Shown: positions 11,111 to 24,112 of the stretch, piece by piece
How positions within the stretch are numbered: the stretch's first letter is position 1
How the letters are laid out: each line of letters begins with the position of its first letter
Made by a program: the position numbers and the translations under genes
Assembly (NCBI GenBank): GCA_017165825.1
Contig: CM029370.1
Span: 18,899,190 to 18,963,189, forward strand
From: Hepsetus odoe
Lineage: Eukaryota > Chordata > Actinopteri > Characiformes > Hepsetidae
Length of the DNA: 64,000 nucleotides
Direction of reading: 5' to 3'
Notes under the pieces: generated by a model
What the model was told of the DNA's origin: nothing
Database searches by the model: none
What the model saw: the letters and a program-made list of their open reading frames with translations, nothing else

Positions 11111-11879
11111 GTGCAAATAGATTTCAGCACCTCCCAGATCCCGGCGATGTGTTTTACAACGAAAACATTTCCGATTCGCGCTTTGTTTTGTTCTTTCTCC
11201 TTCCTTTATGCGCCTTTATTTCACCGCCGCTCTTTCATGCCTCCAAAACGTCCATCCAGAGGCGCTCAGCGCGAGCTTTGCCGTGCTCTTTCATCTGGCC
11301 TGGCCATCAGAAGCAGAGCCTGGCTGTCACATGCGCTCTTTCTCATAAGGCCGTCCTGCACGCACGAGAGACGACACGGCGATTGCCCTTTTGCCATTCA
11401 AAAACCGATACGCGCGTTCACGACGCGAGCGCCCTCCCAAACACTCCCACTAGGCAAAGGCTGTGAAATGAAAAGGACACTGTGTGTTTCTGTTCATCTG
11501 CGCGGAGGGCTTGGGCATTAACCTCGACTCTTGTCTAAAATAACAGCATCCTGACTGTAAAAAGAGATTTGGAAACAAAAGCGGCAGTTGCGCATCAAAA
11601 GGATGCAACACGCAGGCGATCAGCTTTAATAAAGCTGGTCCGCTCAGCCCTTCTGCCTCCCTGTCGCTGGATGGAGAGCACAGGTCATACCAGCCACACT
11701 GATACACTAAACACACCCCTCTAACCTCTGCCTCGAGTCAGCGAAAGAGGCTTTGGAGATATGGAATCTGTAAAATGCGTCCACACCGGCCTGGCTTAGT
11801 GATAACATTTCAAATATCCCGAGCATCACGGCATTGAAAAGGCTTTAAATGAATAATTCTAGGAAAATTAGTGTTCTTA

Positions 11880-12200
11880 TTTGCTCAGCAGCAGCAGCGA
11901 GAGGCGCAGTTCGCTCAGTGCCCGAGCTGAGGCGGTAAATAAGACGGCGGAAGATAGCGCAGATGGTTTGAAGTGTCGGGTCACATTATTTCACGGCTGG
12001 CTACAGTGGAAAAGTTCATTCTGACGGAAAGCCCCTGATATTATTTTCACAGATCCACACAGTTCAACTGCGGAAAGCCCTTCGGGTCTTTCTGCATGAT
12101 GCATGAGCCGTGGACCCACCTTCTGTGCGGAAAGCTGCTCATTTTCAAGCACCACCGTCATGCCAGAGCCGCCGCTTTGCAGAGTCGTGATGCACATTTT
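11880..12200. promoter_or_regulatory. Candidate upstream element of six6
   Basis: Moderately GC-rich stretch 1.2-1.5 kb upstream of the six6 start with no coding or repeat signature. It contains TGCATGATGCATGA and several CGGAAAG repeats. Listed only because it stands out in composition near the gene. Confidence 0.2.
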
Positions 12201-12474
12201 TGGAGCGCTTTCTGGATGTTAAAAAAGATGTCCAGTCAGTTTACAAGGATGAGATGATTTTTATCACACACTCTACGCACCAAGAAGCTGGAAGTGTCTA
12301 ATTTTTTTTATCTGCGTGTCAACTGTCAAAAAGTCGAATATGTAGATAGACTAGACATTGCGGGATTAAAAATGTAAAAATGTGCCTGCACTTCAGGCTT
12401 TAAAATACTATTTAAAGCCAATAAATGTTTTTTTTCATAGCTCAGTAAAATAAAATAAAAATACTGAATTGTAT

Positions 12475-12559
12475 TATCATCATCACCATCATCATCATCA
12501 TCATTATCATTATTATTATTATTGTTATTGTTATCGTTATCGTTATCGTTACTATTATC

Positions 12560-12620
<61 letters not shown>
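12475..12620. repeat. Compound (ATC)n(ATT)n microsatellite
   Basis: Long array of ATC, TTATCG and ATT trinucleotides and variants. Poly-Ile and poly-Tyr open frames here are artefacts of the repeat. Confidence 0.95.
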
Positions 12621-12621
<1 letters not shown>

Positions 12622-13920
12622 GCTGTTAGTGGTAATAATGATGATTATGGTGATGTTATGAATTTTCAGACATAACACTGTCGCTCCCAAAATAGGGGAG
12701 TTTACAGTAGTATGGTGAGGTGCCTTGCTAAAAGATCCTTTCGAGTAAAGATGAATTTATTCATCACTCTAGGGGCGGTTAATATTTCACGTTTTGTGCA
12801 TGCCTATAACAGGAGAAATGGACGAGATGGACAAGATTAGCATCTGAATCTATTTCCTTGAGAACCACTGAGGAGGGAGCCTATAAAGGCGGTGTGCTGT
12901 GCAAGCGGAACTGGGTTAAGCTTGTCTCTTGCTAAATAAAGGATTTTAAGTGCACCAACCTGCAAAATAAACCTAGACTGAGGGCCAAATAAAACGGTAA
13001 ATGAGACGTTGTATCAAGTGCCTAACATGCTCCAGGTTTCAAACATTTAAACGCCTGTTAATAATTCATATGCTGCCTTGTTCGTTTGAAATAACCATAA
13101 CCATTATGTCACTAGTAAGGAAAGAGGAATAAGGGCGCCAAGCTAGCCTTCTAACAAATGATTGAGCTATTGAGCTATCTTCAGCCCGACCACTAGTCAA
13201 GTATAATTTCAACAAAAGCTAATCAAATAGGAAACCAGTTCCTTTCATATTTTTTCGTTTCGTCGTGTGGCCCTTGGCTTTTAATGGTTGGGGGACCATA
13301 TCTAGAGTCTGTGTTAAGCCTAGATCCATCCGTTAATCACAGCACTCAAACACAAATGAAATAATTCTAGCCCTAGAATAATGAAAAAATGTCTCGAGAC
13401 GGGTGATTATTTCATTGTCATCAGGAACAAGCTTTGCTTTCTCTGGAGACCTATACAAAAAGCCCAAGGACGCTCATCAGAGCTACTCAGAGCACAGTTA
13501 ATGTGTGAATGTGGTTTAAAGGTTTGAACATTTAGTCCATTTAACAACACAAAACTTGAAAGTTTTAAATCAGCAGAACACGTAGCACACTAACAAACAC
13601 ATCGTCAGAATTAGGCACGACTTATTTGCAATTCTTGTGAAACTGTCCTTGTTTGTGGCTTCATTGATGGTTTCATTGGTAGCTCTTTATCAGGATTTAT
13701 TTCAGCAAAGGCAATGTATAGAAGCCTCTGCATAAACCATTGTTTTAGGTGGACTTTAATATGGATCAAATGCATCACGTTCATTTAAATTAGCATCAAA
13801 TTTAGCAAAGATATTTAAGAGGAAAAATCATGAACAAATGTATAGTTGTAATAAACTGAGGAGCACCGTATCAAAACACTCTAGAATGATGTGCTTATTT
13901 GTACTTTTCAACAAAACACA

Positions 13921-13925
<5 letters not shown>

Positions 13926-13985
<60 letters not shown>
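13926..13985. repeat. (AT)n microsatellite
   Basis: About 60 bp of uninterrupted AT. Confidence 0.95.
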
Positions 13986-13986
<1 letters not shown>

Positions 13987-14329
13987 CAGAATATTTAAAA
14001 ATCAATTACTTTGGCTAATATTTTAAGAAAAAAATCTCAACCTGTTGATCTATGCATGTGTGTAGTGTTCATAAACAAACAACATATTTTCAGGTTTAAT
14101 TGTCGATAGATTAAAAAAATATATTTTAGATCTAAAATAAGTTTATATAATATTTTTATATGCCAAAATTATTTCATTAATCAAACGCAAAAATAATCTA
14201 CTGAGAAACATAGTAAGATCGTACAGCTTCCTCTCTTTTTTCCCTTCTTTTTCCTTTTAGTGCACCGTTGCTGTGGATCAGATTCCCACGGTGTGGGGTC
14301 ACAGCTCACCCCAGGGTGGCCTGAAGAAG

Positions 14330-14331
<2 letters not shown>

Positions 14332-14380
<49 letters not shown>

Positions 14381-14383
14381 TGT
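14332..14383. repeat. (GT)n microsatellite
   Basis: About 52 bp of GT with one A interruption. Confidence 0.95.
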
Positions 14384-15529
14384 TGGGGGTGTTGTAGACG
14401 CCAGGCTAGTGGGTGAGGGGCCATCAACTGTCCCAGATTCTCCTGGACCAGCAGATCAGCCAATAGAGCCAGCATGATCTCAGGCCTCATTGCACTTCCT
14501 CAGTCCAGTTGGTCCACCCATGTCTCAGACGAATCTCACTCTATTTTTCCTCCACCTGCGGTGGCCCGTCCATTATATCATAGCGTGGATGTCTAAATGG
14601 CTTTTACATCTATGCTCATGTCTGGCATTTGCTGAACTGAGGATTAAATGATTCAAAAGCAGGTTGTATCAGTCATCATTTAAATCAGCAAGGCGGAATT
14701 TGCTGCAATAGAGCCGATTAAACAAACACAGGGGACATTGCCCTTTTAGCTGTAGATTTTTGGCTTAGGATTTGTGGGAATCAGACGTTGCCCGTTCATC
14801 CTGCATGTTCTCAGTTCCACAGAGCTGTTGCTACTGCTGGATTAACTTGTAATTAAGGTATCATGCCAGCGGTCATATTAACAACATTTTCGATGCTCTA
14901 AAAGTGCACTGGATAAGCTGTAAATGGGCATTTATAGTGACAAAAATCCCAGGGTCATCTTTACAGTGAGGATGATGGTGGGGGATAAGCCTGGCACTGT
15001 GCTTGCTGTCATTCAGCTACATAAGACCCAAACCTGGTGATGCACATTAACCTACACTGTTGACTTATGGACCTATTCAAATCATTCTATCTATAATCCA
15101 AACTGAGCAACAGTTCATACAGTTCAACATATTGATGGTACATTCATGGTAGTCAAGGAAGGGGACAAAAACTAAGTTTTAAATACAAAATTCTAGTGAC
15201 ATCTAGTATAACATACTTGTGACTAGGCCATGCTGTCTGCTTAGCATAATGTCAAATTTAAGCAAATTAGCAAATACAGCCCTTAAAGTGGTATTTATAA
15301 TCCTCAGTCTGCCAACACTATAACGGTTTTTCTGATTTTCTGTTTATTTATACACTAGATTATTTCTGGAAAAAAAAAACAACTACAAAAGGCAACCTGA
15401 GAAAACACTCTACACAGATTTAAAATGATCTGCAATTTATAAAAAGATAAAACTCACAAACTCTAATATCGCCTATGTGACAAAATTAATAGGCCTTTCA
15501 GCCTGCAATTAAATGCGTCAGTAACAGAA

Positions 15530-15995
15530 GAGGTCTGGGCCTTGCTGTAGGAAAACTTTGCTCATATCTTCTTTCCAAAACTGTTTTAAGGTAGTCACAT
15601 TGGAGGGGTTTGCCCCTTTCAGGTCTGGTCACAATGTGTCAAAGGGGTTCAGATCAGGTATTTGACTTGGCCACTACAAAATCTTAATGTTTTTTCAGAG
15701 ATGGACCTGCTCTTATGCTTTTGCTTGTTGTACTGCTACATAACCCAATTGCACTTGAGCTTCAGATCATGGACCGATGACCAGACATTCTCCTTTAGGA
15801 TTTTCTGGTATAGAGCTGATTTCATCTTTCTCATTATTATTGCAAGTGGGCCTGGTCCTGAAGCAGATTTCCACACTATCACCACCATGTTTGCTTGTGG
15901 GTGTTACGGTTCATATTGTGTAAAGCTGTATTAGCTTTACATCAGATGACAGTAACTGTCTTCCAAAAAGTTCCACCAGTCCAAAGAGCATTATA
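15530..15995 (-). mobile_element. Tc1-like transposon remnant
   Basis: On the minus strand the decayed translation reads like the middle of a Tc1-type transposase (Lys-His-Gly-Gly at about 15.88 kb, then a CNNNEK stretch and IPENPK). The plus strand carries the typical antisense phrases ATGGACCGATGACCAGACAT and TATCACCACCATGTTTGC. Frameshifts and stops break it and no intact terminal repeats are visible. Confidence 0.6.
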
Positions 15996-16739
15996 CAAAA
16001 AGTATAATTTAATAAGTTTTCAAAGTGTTGTTGTTCTTTTTTTTTCAATAAGATTTTAATTGCCCAGTGTCATGCTACTGGTAGAATCCTGAACATGAAC
16101 ACTGATTAATGGATTCTTTTGGGAATTCTCTGACATGAGCTCTTGAAGCTATTTATGATTTATCGTGGCTCTATTTTCTCTCTGTTTCTGTGGTAGTTTG
16201 ATGAAGTCCTAAAGATTTAACCCTTTTCTAACTGACATTTTTAATAAAATACTTTAATAAATGTTTTTATGAATTCTCTTTCTATTCCTTAATTTCTTTT
16301 AAGGAATAGTATGCTGTTTGTTGATTAATCTAAAGTGAGCTTCACTTTTTTTTCTTAGTAATGTCTAGATTCAGCAGGGCTGGTAGCAATCAATGCTGTG
16401 CATGACTTGTCTAAGTTCACCCTTTCTTCAATTAAAATTGATTTATGGTTTAAATGTTTTATTAAATATAAAATGTTATTTATTTTTTTCCACTTAAGTA
16501 GATTAAGTAGAAAAAAACTACAAATAAATGATAGTTATTTCCAAAAAATATTACACATATTAGAAATACAAAAATCAAACGTAAAGATGACTGATGAAGA
16601 TTAAACATTTTCAATATTTATTGCATGCAGCTACACATTTTAGGCACAAATGTCAGGTCTGTCTTTAGTGCATTGACATTCATTTTGTGTCAGAATTTAA
16701 TTTATTCATATCAGAACTCACTTTGCTGTTTTTTGGTGT

Positions 16740-17140
16740 GAGAGTTTGGTCTTACTTCACTTCACTTTGCGCTGTAAACAATAACCACTATTATAGGGTG
16801 TAAAATAATGGTTTATCTCAGGTGGCAGCTAGGGAAACGAGCAAGCACCGAATTTGTTGTTCTCATAGTGAAACATGTAGGAGGATCAGTGATGGGTCTG
16901 GGGGTGTTTTGGGGGAGGATGATTTATAGCCTTAAACAATAAATAAAAAAATAAATCAAATAATTTATTAAAAACAAAAAATAATTTTTAAAAATATTTA
17001 CATAAACCAAATCATCTGAAAACTGTGTTTTGTGTTTTCTTGTGCTTACATTGTACTATTTTGGAGAACAGAAAGTGCAGTGTTATGAAAAAAGAGGAAA
17101 TCAGACAAGGGGCAAATACTTTTTCATAGGCTCATACTCT
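16740..17140 (+). mobile_element. Tc1-like transposon remnant, 3' part
   Basis: Contains a decayed 'VKHVGGSVMGLGV' coding trace near 16.87 kb (compare KHGGGSVMVWG in Tc1 transposases) and ends with GGGGCAAATACTTTTTCATA, a typical terminal sequence of a common fish DNA transposon. Its orientation is opposite to the piece at 15.5 kb. Confidence 0.5.
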
Positions 17141-17220
17141 CTAGAACCTACTTGGCAGATCATTAAGTATAGATCATCATAAATATTTAAATTCTACACA
17201 TTATTTACTTTTTGCAATTC

Positions 17221-17512
17221 AAGCACAATATAGCATAGCATAGACCAGCTCAGCACAGAGCAGGACAACACAGCATGGCACATCCCAGCATAGCACATCC
17301 CAGAATAACACATCCCAGCACGACCCATCCCAGCTTAATACGTCACAGCATAGGGCATCATAGCGTAGCACATCACAGTGTAGAACAACACAGTATAGCA
17401 CATCACAATTTAGCACATCACAGTGTAGCACAACACAGTACAGCACATCACAATATAGCACATCACAGTGTAGCACAACACAGTACAGCACATCACAATA
17501 TAGCACATCAGC
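17221..17512. repeat. 15-bp minisatellite with 45-bp higher order
   Basis: Tandem CACATCACAGTGTAG-type 15-mers. From about 17370 on, the units CACATCACAGTGTAG, CACAACACAGTACAG and CACATCACAATATAG alternate in order, giving a 45-bp higher-order repeat. Because the unit is a multiple of three, frames stay open on both strands (95 and 105 residues); these are not real genes. Confidence 0.9.
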
Positions 17513-17861
17513 GATTGCTGATGTTGTTTCTGTTTTCTAGACACTGTAATTTGTCTAAGGTAATTAAAACATATGAATACAGTGTAACTTGACTTAAAAG
17601 ATCAAGGTATTCACAGCTTGGCTTTTACTTTTACATGGATACTGGTGGATGGGAAGGAAATGCAAGCTATGTGATGTCTATTCCCATCCTCGTATTTAGT
17701 ATCATGTTCCTTTGTAAATTAGCCATTTTTCCAAAGTCACCTTTTGCCAGGTATCTATGATATATGCATTTGCACATGATGTATCATGATTTCACAAGAA
17801 GACAGTAAAAGGGACTGTTTAAAGTGCTGTTTAAGTGCAGAAATGTGTCTATAGCACTAAC

Positions 17862-18002
17862 ATGTACTCGTCCTTGCTCACAAAAGCAGAATCTGCTGGC
17901 ATGGATCTCTCTGAAGATGTCCCTGCTGATGATAGTTCTCTTGGTCTAAGTGTTGTGGAGCTACTTGAGGGTGCAGACCTATCTGAAAGTATAGACATAT
18001 GA
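17862..18002 (+). other. Short coding-like ORF of unknown origin
   Basis: An ATG-initiated frame of 46 residues (begins MYSSLLTKAESAGMDLSEDV, ends LSESIDI) whose acidic, Leu/Ser-rich composition looks more protein-like than the surrounding AT-driven frames. A stop lies ten codons upstream in frame. I recognise no family; it may be a relic of a retrocopy or transposon, or chance. Confidence 0.2.
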
Positions 18003-18806
18003 GAGCGAAGATGTATGTTGACGATAGTCACAGTCAGTTAAAAGAACAGTTACTTGGCAATTTAGCCACTCTTTTTTGAAAGAGGTGTCCAGCATATTGC
18101 CTTTGACTCAGGTATTTCTTTTATCCAGACGCCTTCTGAAACAGAATATAATTGAGGCGCTATAGAAATATCGCAACATGGTAAGCAAAGCTGGTTTTGA
18201 TGAAGTGGTTGGTGTCAACAGTTATGTTTTTATCAGTGCAACAGCAGAAGGTGCAGATTTATCCTCCAATAAGCACTGGAAATATGTAAAGTGAGAAACT
18301 ATCCCATTGAAATGCTTTTTCAATATATTGTAAAGCCTGGACACACAGCTTATTATGTCCCTGTACTGATATACTTGACATCATTAATTGTAAATGAATG
18401 AAATTAAAGTATTACTAGAAAAAACACAAACACCTGTCTACTGGGAATACTTGGTTCTTGCTGATCTGCCAAGAAAATAGCAGTCACCTTTGCTTGTAAA
18501 GAAATGCAACTAACACAGATATAAACAAGTATCTGATCTCCAAAAGATGTGGCTATTAAAGAGTTATTGGTCCTTTGCTGTAAGACATGATTTTTTTTTT
18601 TTTATTTCACTCTACCAGACTCTGATTTGGTGAGCAACTTCATGTTCTCTGTGTTGATGAACTATCACACCAGATGGATTACATTAGGATTAGGCTGTCA
18701 AAGGAACTAGAGGGAGTCATCTAATCACACATAGAGCAAGCTTGTTAAACTAGGAGTAGGAGAAAGTATCAAGGGTAGGAAGGAGTCTTCAGATGATAGA
18801 GGCCTT

Positions 18807-19590
18807 CAGTATCTCACAAAAGTGAGTACACCCCTCACATTTTTGTAAATATTTGATTATATCTTTTCATGGGACAACACAGAAGCTATCACACTTTGAA
18901 ACAATGTAAAGTGTACAGCTTGTATAACAGTGTAAATTTGCTGTCACAGCCATTAATGTCTAAACCACTGGCAACTAAATGGAGTACACCCCTAAGTGAA
19001 AAACGTCTACATTGTGCCCAAAGTGTCAATATTTTGTGTGGCTACCATTATTTTCAAGCACTGCCTGAACTCTCTTGGGCATGGAGTTCACTAGAGCTTT
19101 ACAGGTTGCCACTGGAATCCTCTTTTTGGGAGTTTGGGGGTGTTAACATGTTGGAATACTGCCCTGCGGCCCAGTTTCTGAAGGAAGGGGATCATGCGCT
19201 GTTTGCAGTATGTCACAGTACATGTTGGCATTCATGGTTCCCTCAATGAACTGCAGCTCCTCAGTGCCGGCAGCACTCAGGCAACTCCAAACCATGAAAC
19301 TCCCACCACCATGCTTGACTGTAGGCAAGACACACTTGTCTTTGTACTCCTCGCCTGGTTTCTGCCACACATGCTTGACACCATCTGAACCAAATAAGTT
19401 CATTTAGGTCTCATCAGACCACAAGACATGGTTCCTGTAATTCATGTCCTTAGTCTGCTTGTCTTCAGCAAACTGTTTGTGGGCTTTCTTGTGCATCATC
19501 TTAAGAAGAGGCTTCCTTCTGGAACGACAGCCATGCAGACCAATTTGATGCATCAACTGGTGAAAGCAGAGGAATGGACACTGTAAGAAA
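18807..19590 (-). mobile_element. 5'-truncated Tc1-like transposon
   Basis: Begins with a CAGTATCTCACAAAAGTGAG terminus (the transposase 3' side) and encodes on the minus strand a Tc1 transposase fragment from about 19580 to 19143. Visible landmarks are LHGCRSRRKPLLKMMHKKAH, HVLWSDET with its catalytic-type Asp, MNLFGSDGVKHVW, GGGSFMVWSC and GTMNANMYCDIL. An in-frame TAA at about 19404-19406 interrupts it between SDET and MNLFGSDG, and the frame is lost after residue block MYCDIL. The 5' half and the second terminal repeat are absent, so it is immobile. Confidence 0.88.
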
Positions 19591-19599
19591 GAACTGAGG

Positions 19600-20390
19600 C
19601 AGGATTTAGGCAGTGGAGAGTGAAGAGTTATGAGATTACCACTGGAAAAGTGGTAAAAGAGATGGCTAGAAAGGTACTTGCCATAACATCTGGACAGAAG
19701 AAGAAGGATAAGGAAACCTAGTGGTATATACAGAAGAAGAGGCTGGTGATGAAGAAATGGGATAGTTAGAGAGATAAAGAATGCATATTTTCTGATTACA
19801 ACTGTTGTCCTGAAATTAAACAAACTGTTATTGAAAATGTAAGCATATGGAGACCATTTTATTCAGGGCCCTGTTTAACTCATTCAACACATCAAGCATT
19901 GTTGTAAAGGCAACAGAAGTATTTGGGGAACTATGGTGTCATTTATGCATGTGTCATTTTTTGTATGCATGTTTAGAACAAGAATCAGCTCTCCACAGCA
20001 TTGTGAATGAAGACCTGAGCTCCCAGAATTAGTTATTGCTTATCCAAGCTCTGGGTGCTTAATCCTGTTTTTGAAATAGGACTCTCTGGAGTAGAATTGC
20101 ACTTTTAACACATCTTTAGTTATTGCAAAAAAAACTTTTCACCATTTAACATGTTTAAATGAATATCTTAATATAGACCATGTCTACACTTTTTAAAGTG
20201 TTGCAATTTTAGTAAAAAGAAAAGTAAATTATAAGTCAGCAATTGTTTTCATTGCTTTTATTACTTTATCATTAATTTATGTACACACAGTGTACACAGT
20301 GTGTAATTTGTCATTTGTAAGTAAATGTACAGATGATATTTTACTAGAATTCACAGAATGCATTTTATTTTTTTAATACTGTTTGTTACA
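19600..20390. other. Gene-free stretch
   Basis: AT-rich, no recognisable gene, RNA or repeat apart from the transposon end at its left border. Confidence 0.5.
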
Positions 20391-20394
20391 GCAG

Positions 20395-20625
20395 GTTTTT
20401 CATCCAGGCACTCTAGCTTGTTTCCACAGGCCTAAGACATGCTCATCAGGTGAACTGGAGATGCTGAATTGCCTCTTGGTGAGAGCATGTTTTTCTGTGT
20501 GTGCCCTGTGATGGACTGGCAACCTGTCTGAGTTGTTTCTCTGCCTTTCACACCTGTGTGTGCTGGTATAGCAACTCCAGTATTAAACGCAACCCTACTC
20601 AGGATAAGCGGTTAATACAGTGAGA
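20395..20625 (+). repeat. Dispersed teleost repeat (same family as 2.35 kb)
   Basis: Carries AAGACATGCTCATCAGGTGA, GAGATGCTGAATTGCC, GTGATGGACTGGCAACCTGT and the tail ACTCAGGATAAGCGGTTAAT in the same order as the copy at 2.35-2.65 kb. Confidence 0.65.
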
Positions 20626-21149
20626 GAGTTTTTAGGTTGTAAAATTTGTTAGTTGTGTTAGTTTATGGCATGAAGGTCACTGAAGAGATGGGTTTTCAAG
20701 TGCAGTTTGAAGACAGCAAAAGTCTCTGCTTTTTTGATATTGAAAGAATTCTGTTCCCCCACTAAGGAGTTGAGATTGATCAGACTCTTGATGTATGTCT
20801 TCTGCTTTTAAGAAGAGGGAGGTCAAGTTGGGCTGGGGTTGATGCTCTAAAAGGGCTAACTGTGACTCTTGGTTTGATTATTGCAGTTAGGTAAGATGGA
20901 GCTGGACTATTTTTGGTTTAAAGGCAAGCATTAAGGTTTTAAATTTAATACCATGGGAAACCAATGAGGGGGAGACAGTAGTGAAGTGGTGAGAGAAAAT
21001 TTCAGAAGGTCAGGTGTACTTCTGTGTTCTGAATTACCTGAAGGGTTCTGATGGCTAGGAGCAAGTTGTAGTTGTCTAGCATTGGATGATAAGTGACTGG
21101 ATGGGTATCTGCATAGTTATGAGAAATAAGAAGAAAAGGTTATTGTAAG

Positions 21150-21415
21150 GGTGGGACAGGGTTGTTGTCACCTCACAGTGAGAAGGTCCTGGGTTTAATT
21201 GCCAGGCAGGGTGGTCCGGATCCTTTCTGTGTGTTCTATGTGTTTGCATGTTCTCCCTCTCTGTATGGGTGTCCTCCCACCCTCTAACGGCATGCACGTC
21301 TGGTGGATCGGAGATGCTCATCTGCTCCTTGTGTGTGTGAGTATGTTTGCCTGCATGTCTGCCCTTCAAATGAGTGGGAACCTGTCCAGAGTGTACTCAA
21401 AGAATGCACACAAAT
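21150..21415 (+). repeat. Dispersed teleost repeat (same family as 2.35 kb)
   Basis: Has a head resembling a tRNA-like promoter (CCTGGGTTTAATTGCC) followed by CGGCATGCACGTCTGGTGG, ATCGGAGATGCTCATCTG and GGGAACCTGTCCAGAGTG. It is diverged and directly followed by a SINE in the other orientation. Confidence 0.6.
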
Positions 21416-21424
21416 AACACACTA

Positions 21425-21655
21425 TGTAAAGTGAAAGTGACTATTCTTGTCATTGTGAAACGCAGCACAGCCCAACACAATGAAATTTAATCTCGGTGTT
21501 TCACCCATACACACACGCAGCAGGGGTTAGCTATTGAAAGTGCCTGGGGAGCAGTGACAGGGTCGATACCTTGCTCAAGGGTACCTCAGGGCAACCTACT
21601 GGTGAGGGAATTGAACCCACAATCTGCCAGTCCGGGGGTCAATTCCCTAACCACT
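21425..21655 (-). repeat. tRNA-derived SINE, old copy
   Basis: On the minus strand: A-box-like TTAGTGGTTAGG, B box GGGTTCAATTCCC, then GGTTGCCCTGAGGTACCCTT and a body ending at AGTGAAAGTGACTATTC (plus-strand reading of its far end). Same family as 23.9 kb; no target-site duplication seen. Confidence 0.65.
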
Positions 21656-21659
21656 AAAT

Positions 21660-23850
21660 TTGTACATAAACTATTTATAAAATATAAGCAATAATCAACT
21701 TATAAACAAGTTATTTAAAAATAACAATAAAGTGTGTGATAACAGGAGAAATTAAGTAAGTAGTGCAAATAACAGTATAACATTGAGTATGTGTAAGCAA
21801 CATATTCCCTGACCTTTTCGTTGTTCTTAAACAGTACAGTTCCTGAGGGTGGGCAGGGGTGAACCAATAATTATATGAAATCATTATGGATGGGTAACAG
21901 TAGAGTGTTTTCAGACAAGGAAAGTAGTTATGTAAACTATCCAGAAACGAAGGTGAAACTAGTTTAACAAGTCAAATCAAATAAAAAAAAATTAACTAAG
22001 CTCCACAAAAGAAACACATGTACTTTTTGTGTGGGTAGTTGAAGCAATGGCAGGCTAAATTGTAGAACAGTAAACAACAGTACACTTATTTACACTTATT
22101 TGTAGCCAGCCACACCTTACTGGGACATTTCATATTTCATAGTGTTTTATTTTTACACCGCAAGTGTCATTTGGATTAAGCATCACAATATGGAAACTAG
22201 ACTATTTACTGCTGTAACAGTGCAGCAGAAATGAAATGCGTTACCACTTGGTGAGCAGTCAGCACAGCTCTCTAAAACAAATGAATGAAGGTGGTGAAAA
22301 CTAGTAGTTGTTATAAGCATGACATCAAAAAAATTCTAGTAGAACATCTAGAACCAACAAGATACTTTGCTAATTTGGTGTTTCTCCATTCTATGGAAAA
22401 ACATGTGCATATCTTGACTAGAATTAATATTTTAATGCAAATTACAAGTATGTTCTTTTACCCAGGACAATACAAATATTGTGACATGATCTTGAAACTC
22501 ATACCTTTGCGAGGACTTTACAAAATGCTATTCTAGTTTGTAGGCCTCGTCTCAACCACTGCACCGCTATGTGCATCATTATGGTGAAGTTTAATTTTGA
22601 AGGTATGACTTGATTAACCTGATTGGCTAAGAAGATGCCATCTCTTTCATTTGTTAGAAACCTTTTGCACATTCGTTTGCACATGTGCCCATTACCCACA
22701 GCACAGCCTACTTAAGGCAAACAGGCAGAGACAAGTAAATTCCCACAATCCCCTAAAGAGTCATCTAAGGAGACTGTTTGTATTTTCTCCAGATGTTCCT
22801 TGCTGTCTATATTGTACAAGGGAGATGCCTCAGGGGTCAAATGCCAGACCAAATAAGACCGTATAAGCAGGAGAGAGAAAGAGAGAAAAGGAGGGAGAGA
22901 TTTTGTATTGTATGTGTTGCTCAGCAGAACGTATGTAGACCTCACATTATTAAATGCTTACTTAAAAATCCCAGCAATGTGAACAAGAGAGGCCAGAGAC
23001 TGTTAGGACTAATGAAAGTTGTGAACACATTAATGCAATGAGGACAGTTGATATTATTCATTTGTTTGTTTGATAAAAATGGTCATCCATCTTTAACGAG
23101 CAAGTGCCAGGCTACTGACACTCTCTGAATGTGTCAAGTAATCTGACAAGGAACAAATTCATTCTCACTCCACAAAATATATCTTGTTAGCAGATCTATG
23201 GACTCTTTTCTTTTAACCCTACGGATGCTCAGGTCTAGACTTCAGATTATAGACTTCCTTTGCTCATATTTGTGACCAGTGCATAAATTCAATTCTTACA
23301 TGTAAAACTTTCAATTAATTCTTACATGCAGTCTGCTTTTTAACAAGTAACATTTTAAGAAGAACTATTAGTTTAACATGTGAAAGTCGTGAAGTTCAAA
23401 TTAGATCACTATAAACACAAAAAACTTTAAACGCAGGATATTCTGACAATACAATGATAGGCCATGTACAGTAGCTGCAGTCAAATCAGTCATATTTAAT
23501 GAAGTGAAGCTCCATGATGTTGTGAGCTCTAGCTATTCAAAAACCCATACAAAGCTGCCCTACAGCTTAATGTCACACTCACTTGACCCTGAGCCAGGAC
23601 CATTACTCCCTGTTCTCTTTACACCCACGCAGACTGCTCTGTGTCCCTACTAGGCTACACGCGTCTCACTGATTGGATTGGATTCTGCTGCAGTGTAAGT
23701 CTGTGTGTGCCTCCATGTGCAATAACAGGGGTTAAAATAGCTGCAGAACTATTTCTGACCATTACAGCACTTATTCCTAGTAGAGGCAAAGAACACTGCT
23801 TTCCTAATTTGTGAGCTGGCTTCCTTGATGGTCAGATTTCCTGGTAAGAC
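21660..23850. other. Gene-free stretch
   Basis: Several short open frames on both strands; none resembles a known protein or has convincing splice sites. A short purine-rich run lies at about 22870-22900. Confidence 0.5.
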
Positions 23851-23854
23851 TTAG

Positions 23855-24112
23855 TAAAGCAAAGTGAAAGTGATCATATGCCACTGTGAAACACAGTACA
23901 GCACAGTGAACCACAACAAACTGCATTCTCTGCATTTAACCCATACACACACATGCAGCCAGGGCAGCTATGTCCAGTGCTCGGGAAGCTGTGATGGGGA
24001 TGGTACCTTTTTAATGGGTACCTCAGGGCAATCTACAGTTTTGGGATTCAAACCCACGACCTCCCGATCCAGGTGCCTATTCCTTTAATATTAGGCCACT
24101 GCTGATGACTTA
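23855..24112 (-). repeat. tRNA-derived SINE
   Basis: Minus strand shows A box TGGCCTAATAT, B box GGGTTTGAATCCC, then TTGCCCTGAGGTACCC and a body ending in CACTTTCACTTTGC. It matches the order seen at 21.43-21.66 kb. Confidence 0.65.

Larger units (their letters stand above)
12630..15480. other. Gene-free stretch with two microsatellites
   Basis: AT-rich DNA without recognisable genes. It contains the (AT)n and (GT)n arrays listed separately. The 63-residue frame over the GT array is repeat-driven. Confidence 0.5.

Noticed and set aside
10948..11521. Overlapping 172- and 179-residue plus-strand frames upstream of six6
   Set aside because: Both overlap the promoter-proximal region in competing frames and show no protein similarity; a divergent gene here is not supported.
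12442..12690. Poly-Ile and poly-Tyr/His frames
   Set aside because: Produced by trinucleotide microsatellites.
17219..17592. Cys/Val- and His/Ser-rich repeat proteins
   Set aside because: Frames kept open by a 15-bp minisatellite; no start context or splice sites.
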